DNA from: JAFAXD01 sp051985675 | GTDB taxonomy: Bacteria > Pseudomonadota > Alphaproteobacteria > Rhizobiales > Xanthobacteraceae | NCBI GenBank assembly: GCA_051985675.1 | Contig: JBPYFJ010000088.1 | Coordinates: 1-64,000, forward strand | DNA length: 64,000 nucleotides | Reading direction: 5' to 3' | In this document: positions 17,626-27,008 of the stretch, in pieces | Layout of the letters: the number at the start of each line of letters is the position of its first letter | Numbering within the stretch: position 1 is the stretch's first letter | Notes under the pieces: generated by a model | The model's input: only the letters and a program-made list of their open reading frames with translations | What the model was told of the DNA's origin: nothing | Database searches by the model: none | Program-made: the position numbers and the translations under genes

Positions 17626-18369
17626 TCAGGCGTCACTCGTTCCGTCATCGCTAAAATCGCCGCCCGCCGGATCGTTGTTGGCAAAGTCGGTGTCGTTGTC
17701 GGATCCGGTGTCGAACAGTCCGGCGCCGCGCGCACCGTCGTCGGGGGAAGGTTGGTTGGCACCGACATCGTCGACGCCGGCGCCGCGCGCAAGATCACTC
17801 CCCGACGCATCGTTTCCCCAGGGTGAGTTCGCTTGCGCGGTCAAGGCATCGCCTCCGAACGCGGCCGGATGGCCGCCGGCCATCAGCCCCCGAATCCCGT
17901 TGAATAAAAGGCTGCCGCCTATCATCCCGACCGCGGCGGCGGCCGCGGTACCCAGAAAGGATCCGCCCGCGCCGGCCATTGGGCCGGGCATCATGGCGCT
18001 CGGCATGGGCGGCGGCGCCGCGGCAACGTTGGCTTGGCCGGTGTTCCAGACACCGCTCGGGCGTACCGAAGGAACGGAACCACGGCCGCTCCCAGCCGCC
18101 GGTCCCAACACGGTGTTGCGTACCGCGTCCAGGAAGCTCCCGCCGCGCGGTTCGCTTGCGTTGCCTTCCAGTTCCTCGATGCGCGTGTTGGCCCGCTTGA
18201 GTGCCTCATCCTGCAACAGAACAGTCTGGACCAGCGGGTATAAGGCGTGCGGGGCACGCGCCACCCCCTGGGCAATCAGGCGCTCCGCCTCGGGGTCGCG
18301 CGGGTTCTGCTCGAGCGCCGCCAGGCGGTCGAACAGCGCGGTGACAAGCTCACGTTCCTGCGGGGTCAT
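17626..18369 (-). CDS. DUF2076 domain protein
   Basis: A 247-residue protein beginning MTPQERELVTALFDRLAALE, the hallmark of the DUF2076 family (COG3416). Residues 1-75 are a predicted helical, coiled-coil-like region. The middle is Pro/Ala/Gly-rich with a hydrophobic Ala/Gly segment (about residues 138-160, TAAAAAVGMIGGSLLF). The last 60 residues are acidic and Asp/Gly/Asn-rich. No signal peptide is visible. The function of the family is unknown. The start used lies six bases after GAGGAG. An ATG six bases upstream abuts that site. Confidence 0.75.
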   Translation of the reverse strand: MTPQERELVTALFDRLAALEQNPRDPEAERLIAQGVARAPHALYPLVQTVLLQDEALKRANTRIEELEGNASEPRGGSFLDAVRNTVLGPAAGSGRGSVPSVRPSGVWNTGQANVAAAPPPMPSAMMPGPMAGAGGSFLGTAAAAAVGMIGGSLLFNGIRGLMAGGHPAAFGGDALTAQANSPWGNDASGSDLARGAGVDDVGANQPSPDDGARGAGLFDTGSDNDTDFANNDPAGGDFSDDGTSDA

Positions 18370-18496
18370 CGTCATCTCCTCGGCAAGTCTGCTGCGCTCC
18401 CGCCGGGATATGGGGAGAACCACCGGGCGTGACCAGTGGACCAAAAAACGCAGGATAAAAATTCCCGGTCTGGCCGACGTGGACCTGGAAAATATC

Positions 18497-19393
18497 CTAG
18501 TGCCGCGGGGTCGCGCGTTGTCCGACCAGGCCAAATCCGCGCCGCGTCAGCAGATCGCGAAACGCTTCGCCCTTGAGAAACGCATATTCGCGTTCGCGCA
18601 AAGTCGTGAGCGTGTCGTTGCGGACGAGCTCCGCGTCGACCATGCCGGGATGGCACATGATTACGCCCCCGTCCGGCAGACCATCGAGAAACGTGGCAAA
18701 CAAATCGGCGGGATTCGCGCTCGGACGAAAATCGTAGGTGCCGGCGAAGGCCGGGTTAGTGCGCACACCGGACGCCTGCGCGCGCTTGCGGAAGCGCCAA
18801 CTCAAGGCGTCGAGCACAAGCGCTTTGCGATCAGATAATGACAAGGTTGCACGCCCGCATTGGCGCACCCACGCACCGGGGACGGACTGCCGTGCCACCG
18901 AAAGCACGCACGTGCCGATCTGTGGAAACAGGTGCACGTGCTGATGGCCGTCAATGAAATCAGGCGGACGGCCGAACGCGGCGATAAACCGCGCGACCTG
19001 AGCGCTGATTTCCGCCGTCAATGCCCGAGCGTTCAGACGCCGCAGTATGGAAGCAACGAAGGTCTCACCCAATGAAAGCAGAAGGCCGTCGCGCGTCGGA
19101 CCGTAACCGGCGCTGAGCGGCCGGAACGGGGCGGTGAGCGTCAGATGAAGCCCGATGGCGCCGTCGCCGCACGATGCGTTGAGCTTTGTTGCTTCCTCAT
19201 CGTCGAATCCCGACGCGGCGACCATGACCGAGGTCGCGTTGATCGACCCGCGAGTCATCAGGTCGCGAATTGCAGCGTTGACCGCGCGCGAGATGCCGTA
19301 ATCGTCTGCGACGAGCCAAATGTGCCGATCCACCGCAGGCCCATCGTCGCGACTACCGGAAGCCTGCATGCGCGCGGCCGACTCACCCATCAT
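18497..19393 (-). CDS. ChbG/HpnK (YdjC) family carbohydrate deacetylase
   Basis: A 298-residue metal-dependent deacetylase. The metal and catalytic motifs are visible: ADDYG (29-33), GLHLTL (81-86), DGHQHVH (148-154) and a late MCHPG. Family members remove N-acetyl groups from chitooligosaccharides, hopanoid sugars or lipid-linked GlcNAc/GalNAc (NaxD type). It starts four bases after the stop of the polyprenyl-phosphate glycosyltransferase gene. That favours the lipid-linked-sugar role: the GT2 product would be deacetylated on the cytoplasmic face. No signal peptide is seen, in line with a cytoplasmic enzyme. Confidence 0.85.
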   Translation of the reverse strand: MMGESAARMQASGSRDDGPAVDRHIWLVADDYGISRAVNAAIRDLMTRGSINATSVMVAASGFDDEEATKLNASCGDGAIGLHLTLTAPFRPLSAGYGPTRDGLLLSLGETFVASILRRLNARALTAEISAQVARFIAAFGRPPDFIDGHQHVHLFPQIGTCVLSVARQSVPGAWVRQCGRATLSLSDRKALVLDALSWRFRKRAQASGVRTNPAFAGTYDFRPSANPADLFATFLDGLPDGGVIMCHPGMVDAELVRNDTLTTLREREYAFLKGEAFRDLLTRRGFGLVGQRATPRH

Positions 19394-19396
19394 GCG

Positions 19397-20434
19397 CTAT
19401 TCCGCGGCGGTGCGTGACTGCTCGGCGCCCGTGGCCGCGCGCACGCTGTGCTCGGCCACGAAATAGGCCGGCCGCGCTTTGATCTCCGAGAGTATCTTGC
19501 CGAGGTATTCACCCATGATGCCGATCATCAGCAACTGCACACCGCCGATCACCATCACCCCGACGATCAACGAGTAATAGCCGGGCACAGTGCGCTCGCG
19601 CACAAACGCCTCAACCAGCATCCAGCCGCCGAACACGAGCGAACCCGCGGCCAGGAGCGATCCAAGCAGGCTCGCCAGCCGCAGCGGCGCGATCGTGAAC
19701 GATGTCAGCGCTTCAACGGACAGCGCGATCAGCGCACGCAGGCTCCAACTCGTACTGCCATGCATGCGCTCGTCCGGACGGTAGTCGACGCGCTTTTGAC
19801 GAAAGCCGATCCAGGTCGCCAGCCCTTTGAAAAATCGGTTGCGCTCGGGCAATTGCCGTAGCGCGGCCGCCGCCCGCGGCGACAGCAGGCGAAAATCGCT
19901 GGCGTCCTCCGGGATTTTTTGCCGCGCTCCCCAGTTGATGAGCGCATAGAACGCCCTGCTTCCAATTCGCCGGCCAATCGGCTCGTCGGCGCGGTGCTCC
20001 TTGGCCGTGAACACAACGTCATAGCCGTCGTCGAGCCAATGTCCGACCAGGGTGTCGATCAGCGCGGGCGGATGCTGTCCGTCGCCGTCGATGAACAGCA
20101 CAGCGCCAAAGCGCGCGTAGTCGAGGCCCGCCAGCAGCGCCGCCTCCTTGCCGAAGTTGCGTGACAGCGAAACGACCTGCACGTCCGCGCCGGCAAGCGG
20201 CAGCTGGCTTGCAATTACGCGTGTTGAATCGGTGCTGCCATCGTCGACGTAGACGATCTCGCATGTGAGGCCGCGTTTTTCCCTCAGGGCGCGGGCGCAC
20301 TCGGCGAGCCGCGCGTGAAACCCGACCAGCCCGGCGGCCTCGTTGAACAGCGGAACCACGATCGACAGCCCGGCGGCGGCATCGGCCGCCGGAATCGGCG
20401 TGTTGCTTCGCTCAGAACTGGGCGCAACCATCAC
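19397..20434 (-). CDS. Polyprenyl-phosphate glycosyltransferase (GT2, GtrB/ArnC/RgtE-like)
   Basis: A 345-residue GT2 enzyme that should load a sugar onto polyprenyl phosphate at the cytoplasmic face of the inner membrane. The nucleotide-sugar site is VDDGSTDS (63-70). The catalytic DXD-type motif is DGDGQHPP (116-123). Two C-terminal membrane helices (about 245-268 and 285-308) match the GtrB/DPM1 topology. It is followed by the deacetylase gene and faces the divergent GtrA flippase gene 90 bases away. The three genes form a module for making and exporting a lipid-linked sugar. The sugar identity cannot be read from the sequence. Confidence 0.88.
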   Translation of the reverse strand: MMVAPSSERSNTPIPAADAAAGLSIVVPLFNEAAGLVGFHARLAECARALREKRGLTCEIVYVDDGSTDSTRVIASQLPLAGADVQVVSLSRNFGKEAALLAGLDYARFGAVLFIDGDGQHPPALIDTLVGHWLDDGYDVVFTAKEHRADEPIGRRIGSRAFYALINWGARQKIPEDASDFRLLSPRAAAALRQLPERNRFFKGLATWIGFRQKRVDYRPDERMHGSTSWSLRALIALSVEALTSFTIAPLRLASLLGSLLAAGSLVFGGWMLVEAFVRERTVPGYYSLIVGVMVIGGVQLLMIGIMGEYLGKILSEIKARPAYFVAEHSVRAATGAEQSRTAAE

Positions 20435-20523
20435 CCGGCCTTTCGATCTTGTTGATATTCATAGCGCAATTGCCGATATCTGTCGCCCGGTAGAAGCCCT
20501 CGGCGGTATCAGCGAGGCGTGTT

Positions 20524-21030
20524 ATGCCAAAAGGAATGACGATGCCGTTTCGCCCCTCGGACCATATCCGCGCGCTGATCGAAGCGGTGCTCGCGCGTCT
20601 CGCGATCATACGCAAGGCCGGCACGTTCGCAGTCATCGGTGTCGTCAACACGGCGGTGGATTTCGGGGTGTTCGCGACGGCCTACACGGTGTTCGGGCTG
20701 CCTTTGGTGCCGGCGAACATCCTGTCCTGGATGATCGCGGTGTCGGGGTCCTATGTGCTCAACTCCTCGATTACTTTCGCGGCAGAGTCCGGGCGGAAAT
20801 TGACGCTGCGTGCATACGCTACGTTTGTGGCGTCGGGCATCGCCGGCCTCATCGGCAATACAACAATGCTTTGGATTGCGTCCTATTTCGTCCCGGTGCT
20901 GGCCGCCAAGGTGCTGGCGATCGGCGTCAGTTTCCTGCTCAATTTTTCGCTGTCGCATTTCGTGGTGTTCAGGCCGCGGCCGGCGGAAGACGATGGACGG
21001 CGGGCGGACAACGGACGACAGACCGTTTAA
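20524..21030 (+). CDS. GtrA family membrane protein (putative lipid-linked sugar flippase)
   Basis: A 168-residue protein with four membrane helices (about residues 32-52, 60-80, 98-118 and 122-142) and the family signature GVVNTAVDFGVF and LNFSLSHFVVF. GtrA proteins are thought to flip polyprenyl-phosphate sugars across the inner membrane. It is divergent from the GT2 gene, so both probably share a control region. The start is the first ATG, supported by GAGGCG seven bases upstream. A third ATG at 20542 also has an AAGGA and is possible. Confidence 0.85.
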   Translation: MPKGMTMPFRPSDHIRALIEAVLARLAIIRKAGTFAVIGVVNTAVDFGVFATAYTVFGLPLVPANILSWMIAVSGSYVLNSSITFAAESGRKLTLRAYATFVASGIAGLIGNTTMLWIASYFVPVLAAKVLAIGVSFLLNFSLSHFVVFRPRPAEDDGRRADNGRQTV

Positions 21031-21063
21031 CTCCGCATTCGGTTCTGGGCCGTTCGTCACTCA

Positions 21064-22038
21064 TCATCTATTGAGCGCGGTTTCCAGCCGCGCAAACAGC
21101 GCGTTCTCGGCGGTGAACACATAATCGATGTCGGCGATCACGACCGCCTGCGCGCCGTGATCGCGCAGGAAGCTCGCCAGCGCGTGAATCTCGCGCGGCG
21201 GACAATGCAAGGTCAGCATGCCCGACGAAGTCGGCCCGCCGAACGGGGTTGCGACGCCGAAGCGTTGCCGGGCCGCGGCCATGAGCTTGTCATCGCAACC
21301 CGCAAAGCGCGTGCGCACTTCGCGAAACTCGCGCGCGCGCAGATGCGCCGCGATGCGATCAAGCACGATTCGCGCGGTCGCGCGCACCTTTGCGCTCCAG
21401 GTGGCGCCGCGCGCGGCGACGAGGTTTGCCTGCGAGCGCAGGATGGTGCCGTCCTCAATGACTTTGAGACCGTTGGCGGCAAGCGTCGCCCCGGTCGACG
21501 TGATGTCGACGATCAGTTCGGCCGTGCCGGCAGCGGGCGCGCCCTCGGTCGCGCCCGAGCTTTCGACGATCCGATAGTCGGCAACGCCGTGGCCGGCAAA
21601 GAAGTCGCGGGTCAGATTGACATATTTGGTGGCCACCCGCATGCGGCGGTCCCGCTTGTGCCGAAACGCCGTCGCCACGTCGTCGAGATCGGCCATGTTG
21701 CGCACGTCGATCCAGGCTTGCGGCACCGCGACCACGACGTTGGCATGTCCGAAGCCGAGACCCTCAATCAACACGACTTTGACGTCGGCGTCAGGAATCA
21801 TCTCACGCACGAGATCTTCGCCGGTGATGCCTAAGTGGACGGCGCCCTGTCCGAGCTGTTGGGTGATCTCGGCGGCGGAGAGGTAGGCGACTTCGATGCC
21901 GTCGTAGCCCTCGATCGAGCCACGGTACTCGCGCGCGCCGCGCGGCTGCACCAGCTTGAGCCCGGCGCGCGCGAAGAATGCATCGGCGTTCTCTTGCAGG
22001 CGCCCCTTGGCCGGAACTGCGATCACCAGCGCGCTCAT
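21064..22038 (-). CDS. hisG: ATP phosphoribosyltransferase, long-form-like
   Basis: A 324-residue HisG, the first step of histidine synthesis (PRPP plus ATP). The catalytic core shows LGITGEDLV and the PRPP-binding region VDITSTGATLAANGLKVIEDG. A C-terminal domain of about 80 residues (from PFGGPTSSGMLTLHCPP to VIADIDYVF) resembles the ACT-like regulatory domain of long-form HisG. Yet hisZ, normally the partner of short HisG, lies just upstream and overlaps this start by four bases. The enzyme may be controlled by both, or HisZ may be needed for assembly. Confidence 0.93.
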   Translation of the reverse strand: MSALVIAVPAKGRLQENADAFFARAGLKLVQPRGAREYRGSIEGYDGIEVAYLSAAEITQQLGQGAVHLGITGEDLVREMIPDADVKVVLIEGLGFGHANVVVAVPQAWIDVRNMADLDDVATAFRHKRDRRMRVATKYVNLTRDFFAGHGVADYRIVESSGATEGAPAAGTAELIVDITSTGATLAANGLKVIEDGTILRSQANLVAARGATWSAKVRATARIVLDRIAAHLRAREFREVRTRFAGCDDKLMAAARQRFGVATPFGGPTSSGMLTLHCPPREIHALASFLRDHGAQAVVIADIDYVFTAENALFARLETALNR

Positions 22039-23162
22039 GCGCGGCTCCCCAGCGCGGCCAGACGTTCGATCCAGATGGCGAAGCCCACGGCAGGAAGCGC
22101 GACATTGCCAAGCCGCGCCAGCAGACCGTCGTAGCGGCCCCCCGCCACCAGCTGGCCGTCGGCGCGCCCAGCCGGATCGTGCAGTTCGAACACGACGCCG
22201 GTGTAGTAATCGAAGCCGCGCCCGAACGCGGTTGCAAATTTCACGGATTGCAGCGCGAGGCCGCGCTTGGCAAGCAGCGCGTTGCGCTCTTCGAAGGCAT
22301 CGAGCATCGGGTCGAGGCCGATGCCGGCGTCGCGGGCGAGCGCACGCAGGCTCGAGGCTGCCGCGGGGGGATCGCCCGCAACCGACAAGAACCGCTCGAT
22401 CAGCATGCGCGTCTCGTGCGGCAGCGCGGCGGCGCCGAGCGTGGCCTGCTCGAGGAAACGGTCCGCGATTTCGCCGACCGAGCGCCCGCCGACCGTGGTG
22501 ATGCCGGCAATCGAGAGCAAGTCGGTGACAAACGCGTGCGCTGCCGCCGGATCGGAGTTGGCGAGCGCGGCCAGCACGCCGTGGTATTCGGGGCGCGCGC
22601 CGCTGCCGAGCGCGAGCCGCTCGAGGTCGTGGGCAAGCGTGGTCTTGCGATTGAAATCCTTGATCAGCCGGCGCTGCCAGGCGGGAGCGAGATCAAGGCT
22701 TTCGATCAGTCCAGCAAACAGGCCGACGTCGCCCATGCGAATGTCGGGCGCACCGAGCCCATAGCGGGCGGTCGCTTCGAGGGCGAGCGCGATGGTCTCG
22801 GCGTCGGCGGCCGCCGTATCGGTGCGTCCGAACGATTCGATCCCCGCCTGCATAAGCTCCGCCGAACGCGCGCCGAGATCGCGAAACACCGGGCCCAGGT
22901 AGCAATATTTCGCCGGCTTGCCGGCCTCCGCGGACGCGAGATAGTCGCAGGCGACCGGGATGGTGAGATCGGGCCGCAGGCAAAGCTCGGCGCTGGCGGC
23001 ATCGGAAACCAGAAACATGCGCCGGCGAATGTCCTCGCCCGATAGGTCGAGGAACGGTTCCGCCGGCTGCAGGATGGCGGGCTCGACGCGCACATAGCCG
23101 GCGTGCTCGTAGGCCGCGATCAACGCGTTGGCGCGTGCGTCAGGTTGTCGTGGTGCCGGCAT
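22035..23162 (-). CDS. hisZ: ATP phosphoribosyltransferase regulatory subunit HisZ
   Basis: A 375-residue paralogue of the HisRS catalytic core that lacks the anticodon domain and regulates HisG. It keeps class II synthetase-like strands such as LCLRPDLTIPVACDYLAS and KFATAFGRGFDYYTGVVFEL. The context is decisive: it lies between hisS and hisG in one leftward operon and overlaps hisG by four bases. It is preceded by hisS with a 101-base gap that may carry its own weak promoter. Confidence 0.92.
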   Translation of the reverse strand: MPAPRQPDARANALIAAYEHAGYVRVEPAILQPAEPFLDLSGEDIRRRMFLVSDAASAELCLRPDLTIPVACDYLASAEAGKPAKYCYLGPVFRDLGARSAELMQAGIESFGRTDTAAADAETIALALEATARYGLGAPDIRMGDVGLFAGLIESLDLAPAWQRRLIKDFNRKTTLAHDLERLALGSGARPEYHGVLAALANSDPAAAHAFVTDLLSIAGITTVGGRSVGEIADRFLEQATLGAAALPHETRMLIERFLSVAGDPPAAASSLRALARDAGIGLDPMLDAFEERNALLAKRGLALQSVKFATAFGRGFDYYTGVVFELHDPAGRADGQLVAGGRYDGLLARLGNVALPAVGFAIWIERLAALGSRA

Positions 23163-23263
23163 GGTTAATTTGTTGCTGGTCTGGTCGCGGCGCTGTTTAG
23201 CACGCCCAGGGGCGGGGTTCGACCGCGATCGGGCGAAAGGTTAACGGGTTCGGGCGCGACCCC

Positions 23264-24748
23264 TCAGCCCCATTTGACCCCGTGGCGTGCCAGCAATTCG
23301 CCCACCGCTTCGACGAGCTTTGTTTCCGCAACGGCGAACTGCGCCGGGCGGCTCTCGCGCCATTCCTGGTTGGAGGCAATGGCGGCGGCGGCGCGCGCGC
23401 CTTCGATCAGGTCCTTGATCTGGACCTCGCCGCGCGCGTGCTCGTCGCCGCCTTGAATGATCACGCAGGGTGAGTTGCGCTTGTCCGCATATTTGAGCTG
23501 CGGCCCCATCTTGCCGCTGCCGAGATAGAGTTCGGCCCGGATGCCGGCGTTGCGCAGGGTCGCAACCATGCGCTGATAATCGGCGATGCGCTCGCGGTCG
23601 AAAATCGTCACCACCACCGGGCCCGGTTCTGGCTTGACGTTGACCTTGCCGAGGTAGGTGAGCGCCACCAGCAGCCGCGACACGCCGATCGAAAAACCCG
23701 TCGCCGGCACGCTCTCGCCGCGAAAGCGCGCGATCAGCCCGTCGTAGCGTCCGCCGCCGCCGACCGAGCCGAAGCGCGGCGTGCCGTCCACGCTGTCTTG
23801 AATCGGAAAGGTCAGCTCGATCTCGTAGACGGGGCCCGTGTAGTACTCGAGGCCGCGCACGACGGATGGGTCAATCAGAATTCGTCCGTCGCCGTAACCG
23901 GAGGTCGCGACCAAAGACCAAATCTGTTCGAGCTCCTGTCGGCCCTGCTGACCGACCTTGCTGTCGCGCACGTGAGCATCAATCTGGGCTATCCGGTCTT
24001 TGCTATCCGCCGCAGGCGCAAACACGCTCAGTATCTTTTGGATCGAAACTGGGTCCAGCCCAGCTCCCTTAGTGAAGTCGCCGGATTCGTCTTTGCGTCC
24101 CGCACCCAGCAACTCCCGGACACCCTCCAACCCGAGGCGATCAAACTTGTCCATCGCTCGCAGCACGGCAAGGCGCCTCATCTCGTTCGCCGGTCCTGCG
24201 AGCTCGATTGTTTCAAGAACACCGTCCAGCAACTTCCGATTGTTCACCTTGACCACGTAGCTGCCGCGCGGGACACCGAGCGCCTCGATCGTGTCGGCCG
24301 CCATCATGCAGATCTCGGCATCAGCCGCCATGGAAGCGGTGCCGACGGTGTCGGCGTCGAACTGCATGAACTGGCGGAAACGCCCTGGGCCCGGCTTCTC
24401 GTTGCGATAGACGTAGCCTTCGCGGTAGCTGCGGTACGGCTTGGGCAGCGCGTCGAAATTCTCCGCCACGTAGCGCGCCAGCGGCGCGGTGAGGTCGTAG
24501 CGCAGCGAGAGCCATTGCTCGTCGTCGTCCAAAAACGAGAACACGCCTTCGTTCGGCCGATCCTGATCGGGCAGAAATTTGCCGAGCGCGTCGGTGTATT
24601 CGATCGCCGGCGTTTCGACCGGCTCGAAACCGTAATGTTCGAACACGGTGCGAATCGTCGCGATCATGCGCCGGGTCGCGGCGATCTCGGCTGGTCCGCG
24701 ATCGGCGAGCCCGCGCGGCAGACGCGCTTTGAGCTTGGGTTCAGGCAT
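23264..24748 (-). CDS. hisS: Histidine-tRNA ligase, alphaproteobacterial type
   Basis: A 494-residue class II synthetase that charges tRNA-His in the cytoplasm. Motif 2 (about residues 112-138) reads GRFRQFMQFDADTVG, and the histidine-specific region is SVVRGLEYYTGPVYE. The bacterial norm in motif 2 is RQFHQ; the change to RQFMQF fits the alphaproteobacterial HisRS group that, from published work I recall, charges tRNA-His without the extra G-1 base. The protein is longer than the usual 420-430 residues, mainly through an insertion around 195-290. It heads the histidine operon. Confidence 0.96.
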   Translation of the reverse strand: MPEPKLKARLPRGLADRGPAEIAATRRMIATIRTVFEHYGFEPVETPAIEYTDALGKFLPDQDRPNEGVFSFLDDDEQWLSLRYDLTAPLARYVAENFDALPKPYRSYREGYVYRNEKPGPGRFRQFMQFDADTVGTASMAADAEICMMAADTIEALGVPRGSYVVKVNNRKLLDGVLETIELAGPANEMRRLAVLRAMDKFDRLGLEGVRELLGAGRKDESGDFTKGAGLDPVSIQKILSVFAPAADSKDRIAQIDAHVRDSKVGQQGRQELEQIWSLVATSGYGDGRILIDPSVVRGLEYYTGPVYEIELTFPIQDSVDGTPRFGSVGGGGRYDGLIARFRGESVPATGFSIGVSRLLVALTYLGKVNVKPEPGPVVVTIFDRERIADYQRMVATLRNAGIRAELYLGSGKMGPQLKYADKRNSPCVIIQGGDEHARGEVQIKDLIEGARAAAAIASNQEWRESRPAQFAVAETKLVEAVGELLARHGVKWG

Positions 24749-24853
24749 CGGGAGTCAAATCGTCAGTGCCGGGGCTTTTAGGCGGTCACGTAGTCAGGGT
24801 GCGGAGCTTGCGTCAAGGCGGCAATGTCCCGACGGCCGCGGTTCAATCCCTGC

Positions 24854-26620
24854 TCAATTTACCTCCACGCCCGAGGCTTCATTGAGATCCTCGGCGAGGC
24901 GATCCACGACCTTGGGCGACGCGAACAGCTTCTTGAGCTCGGCGCGCGCATTGGCCCGCCAGGCGGGCGCGAGTTCGACCAGCCGGGCGTAGGCTTGCCG
25001 CGCCGTAGTCTTCTCGCCGCGCTTATGGGCGACCAGCACCCGGGCAAGATGGCCGAGCGAATAGGTGTTGGTCGACATGCGATTGGCGTGGGCCGCGGCT
25101 TCCGCCAGATCGCCCTTCAGGTAGGACGCCAGGAACAGCGCGAACTCGCGATGCGTCTGAGGCACCGTGCCGATATTCGGAAGTTGTTCGAGCAGCGCCC
25201 GGCCCTTGTCGACTTCGCCGAGCCCGATGAGTTGCAGGGCGTAATGGGAGGCAACCACGGGATCATCGGGATTGAGCTTGATCGCGGTCTCGCCGGCCGC
25301 GATTGCATCATCGACCGCTCCGCGCGTCATCTGCACCTCGAGCAGGACATAGTAGGCGCGCGCACTGTTCGGGCCCAGTTCGATCGCGCGCTTGACCATA
25401 TCGAGTGCTCGGTCGAGAACCGCGGGGTCAGCTTGATCGCCGCCGGATTGGTAATCGCGCAGATAAACGCGCGCCAGCAACGCGTAGCCGCCGGCGAATG
25501 TCGGATCCTGGGCGACACCCTGTTCGAGGCAGTCGCGCACGCCGTGTTGCAGCGCGACGTCGGAACCGCGCCAGTAGTCGCCGGATTCGAGCACGCAGCG
25601 ATATCGCGGATCCGCGACGCGGGCGCTCATGACTTTGTTGCGATCGCGCGCCTGGATGACCCCGAACGGATTGAACAACATCGCTGCGACCTCGCGAACG
25701 ATCGGATATTTGACCTTGCGGGGGTCGTTTCCGATCGTCAGATGATCGAAGTCACGTGACCAGACGGTTGCGCCGTCGCTCGCGTCGACGACATGGAACG
25801 CCAATGTGACGGTGGTATCCGGATTGTATTCGACCTCGGAATAGAACCGATAGTCCGGCGTGGCAGCCGCAGGCGCCGGTTCCGGGGACTCCGCAACGAT
25901 CGTGACGTCCTCGAAGCGCGCGAACGTATCTCGCAGGCGATCGTTGAGCGACATTGCCGAGATGGTCGGCGGGCTCGGCGTGCCTGTCGCTTTGGTCGGA
26001 ACGATCTGGATGACCGGGCCGACCGGTCGACCGCGCCAGCGCGTTGCGGATAACGGCGGATCCAGCACGCCAGCGGTAACGTAGGTCGACTTTGCCACGA
26101 AGGGGCTACCGAGATACCAGGTCTCGAAGCCCCAGTAGGCGGCGGCCCCAAGGGTCAACAGCGCGACCGCCGCCGCATACGGCCGACCCGCGACCGCGAC
26201 TTTGTTCGCAAGGCCGCGCATGCGAGCGGACATGTCGAGCTGCGCGCGCGGCGGTTCCGCGACAATGCGGCGGTGGAACGTCGGGACATAACCGCGGGCG
26301 GGAATCTCGATTGCAATCGGATCGTTGGCGCCGGTGTCGCCGTAATAGGTTGCGAGCGCGCGCCGCAATCGTCCGGCTTCGACGCGGACGATTGCATCGG
26401 TCTTCGGGTTGAAGTCTTCGCTGCGACCAAGCGCCTTGATGGCGATGGTGTAGCCCTTGATGTCCTCAGGGTGGCCGGCCAGCGCCGACTCAACGATGAA
26501 TTTCAGAAAAGCGGCAAGCTGCGGCGAGCTTCGGAATGTGGGACTGCCAACGACCCGCTCCAAAGCCCCGCGCACTTCGCTGCTGCTCGGTTGACCGAGC
26601 TTGTTCCGTCCAAAAGTCAC
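24854..26620 (-). CDS. TPR protein with an N-terminal adenylate-cyclase-associated type domain
   Basis: A protein of about 588 residues. The N-terminal 90 residues (from ALERVVGSPTFRSSPQLAAF to AIEIPARGYVPTF, with VRVEAGRLRRALATYY) match a domain I recall from many rhizobial and acidobacterial signalling proteins, often fused to cyclases or TPRs. A membrane segment follows near residue 160 (RPYAAAVALLTLGAAAYW). A beta-rich part comes next, then TPR-like repeats from about 380 (for example AIELGPNSARAYYVLLEVQM). It may sense and scaffold at the membrane. The GTG at 26620 has a weak GGGG site. A TTG at 26677 is the longer alternative. Confidence 0.65.
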   Translation of the reverse strand: MTFGRNKLGQPSSSEVRGALERVVGSPTFRSSPQLAAFLKFIVESALAGHPEDIKGYTIAIKALGRSEDFNPKTDAIVRVEAGRLRRALATYYGDTGANDPIAIEIPARGYVPTFHRRIVAEPPRAQLDMSARMRGLANKVAVAGRPYAAAVALLTLGAAAYWGFETWYLGSPFVAKSTYVTAGVLDPPLSATRWRGRPVGPVIQIVPTKATGTPSPPTISAMSLNDRLRDTFARFEDVTIVAESPEPAPAAATPDYRFYSEVEYNPDTTVTLAFHVVDASDGATVWSRDFDHLTIGNDPRKVKYPIVREVAAMLFNPFGVIQARDRNKVMSARVADPRYRCVLESGDYWRGSDVALQHGVRDCLEQGVAQDPTFAGGYALLARVYLRDYQSGGDQADPAVLDRALDMVKRAIELGPNSARAYYVLLEVQMTRGAVDDAIAAGETAIKLNPDDPVVASHYALQLIGLGEVDKGRALLEQLPNIGTVPQTHREFALFLASYLKGDLAEAAAHANRMSTNTYSLGHLARVLVAHKRGEKTTARQAYARLVELAPAWRANARAELKKLFASPKVVDRLAEDLNEASGVEVN

Positions 26621-27008
26621 GACGGTAACCCCACGAGCGCGTCCCGCGCCTGCCGACACGTCGCAAACACGTCGCAAAAAAGAGACCGCTCCTTTTGCGC
26701 GTGAACCATTCCAGTGGTCGGCGAAATTAGCCGTTTTCGCGGTCTTTGGAAATGAGGCTGCGTATTCACGCTCAGATTTACCCCCGGAGAGGTTTGCAAT
26801 GCGGCTAACGCCCGGCGGTTAGACGGGTGCATATCTAGCTAATTGTCTGTTGCGCCGTAACCCCCGCGCTGCTTGAACCAAAGAATTAGATCCAACCGGA
26901 TTCTACCGCATTTCTTGGATTCCACAACCCTTCCTAGTATTATAGTAGTGAAACCCGCATAAAATTGGTAGCTTCCTAACATCGGCTAACATCCGCGATA
27001 GCCTTCGC
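26621..27008. other. AT-richer intergenic region upstream of the TPR gene
   Basis: This 388-base stretch lies between the 3-prime end of the GT39 gene and the start of the TPR gene and should hold the TPR promoter (minus strand). It is richer in A and T than its surroundings. It contains a small inverted repeat CTAAC / GTTAG near 26805-26822 and a direct repeat CTAACATC at 26976-26983 and 26986-26993. I see no credible gene in it. Confidence 0.4.
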
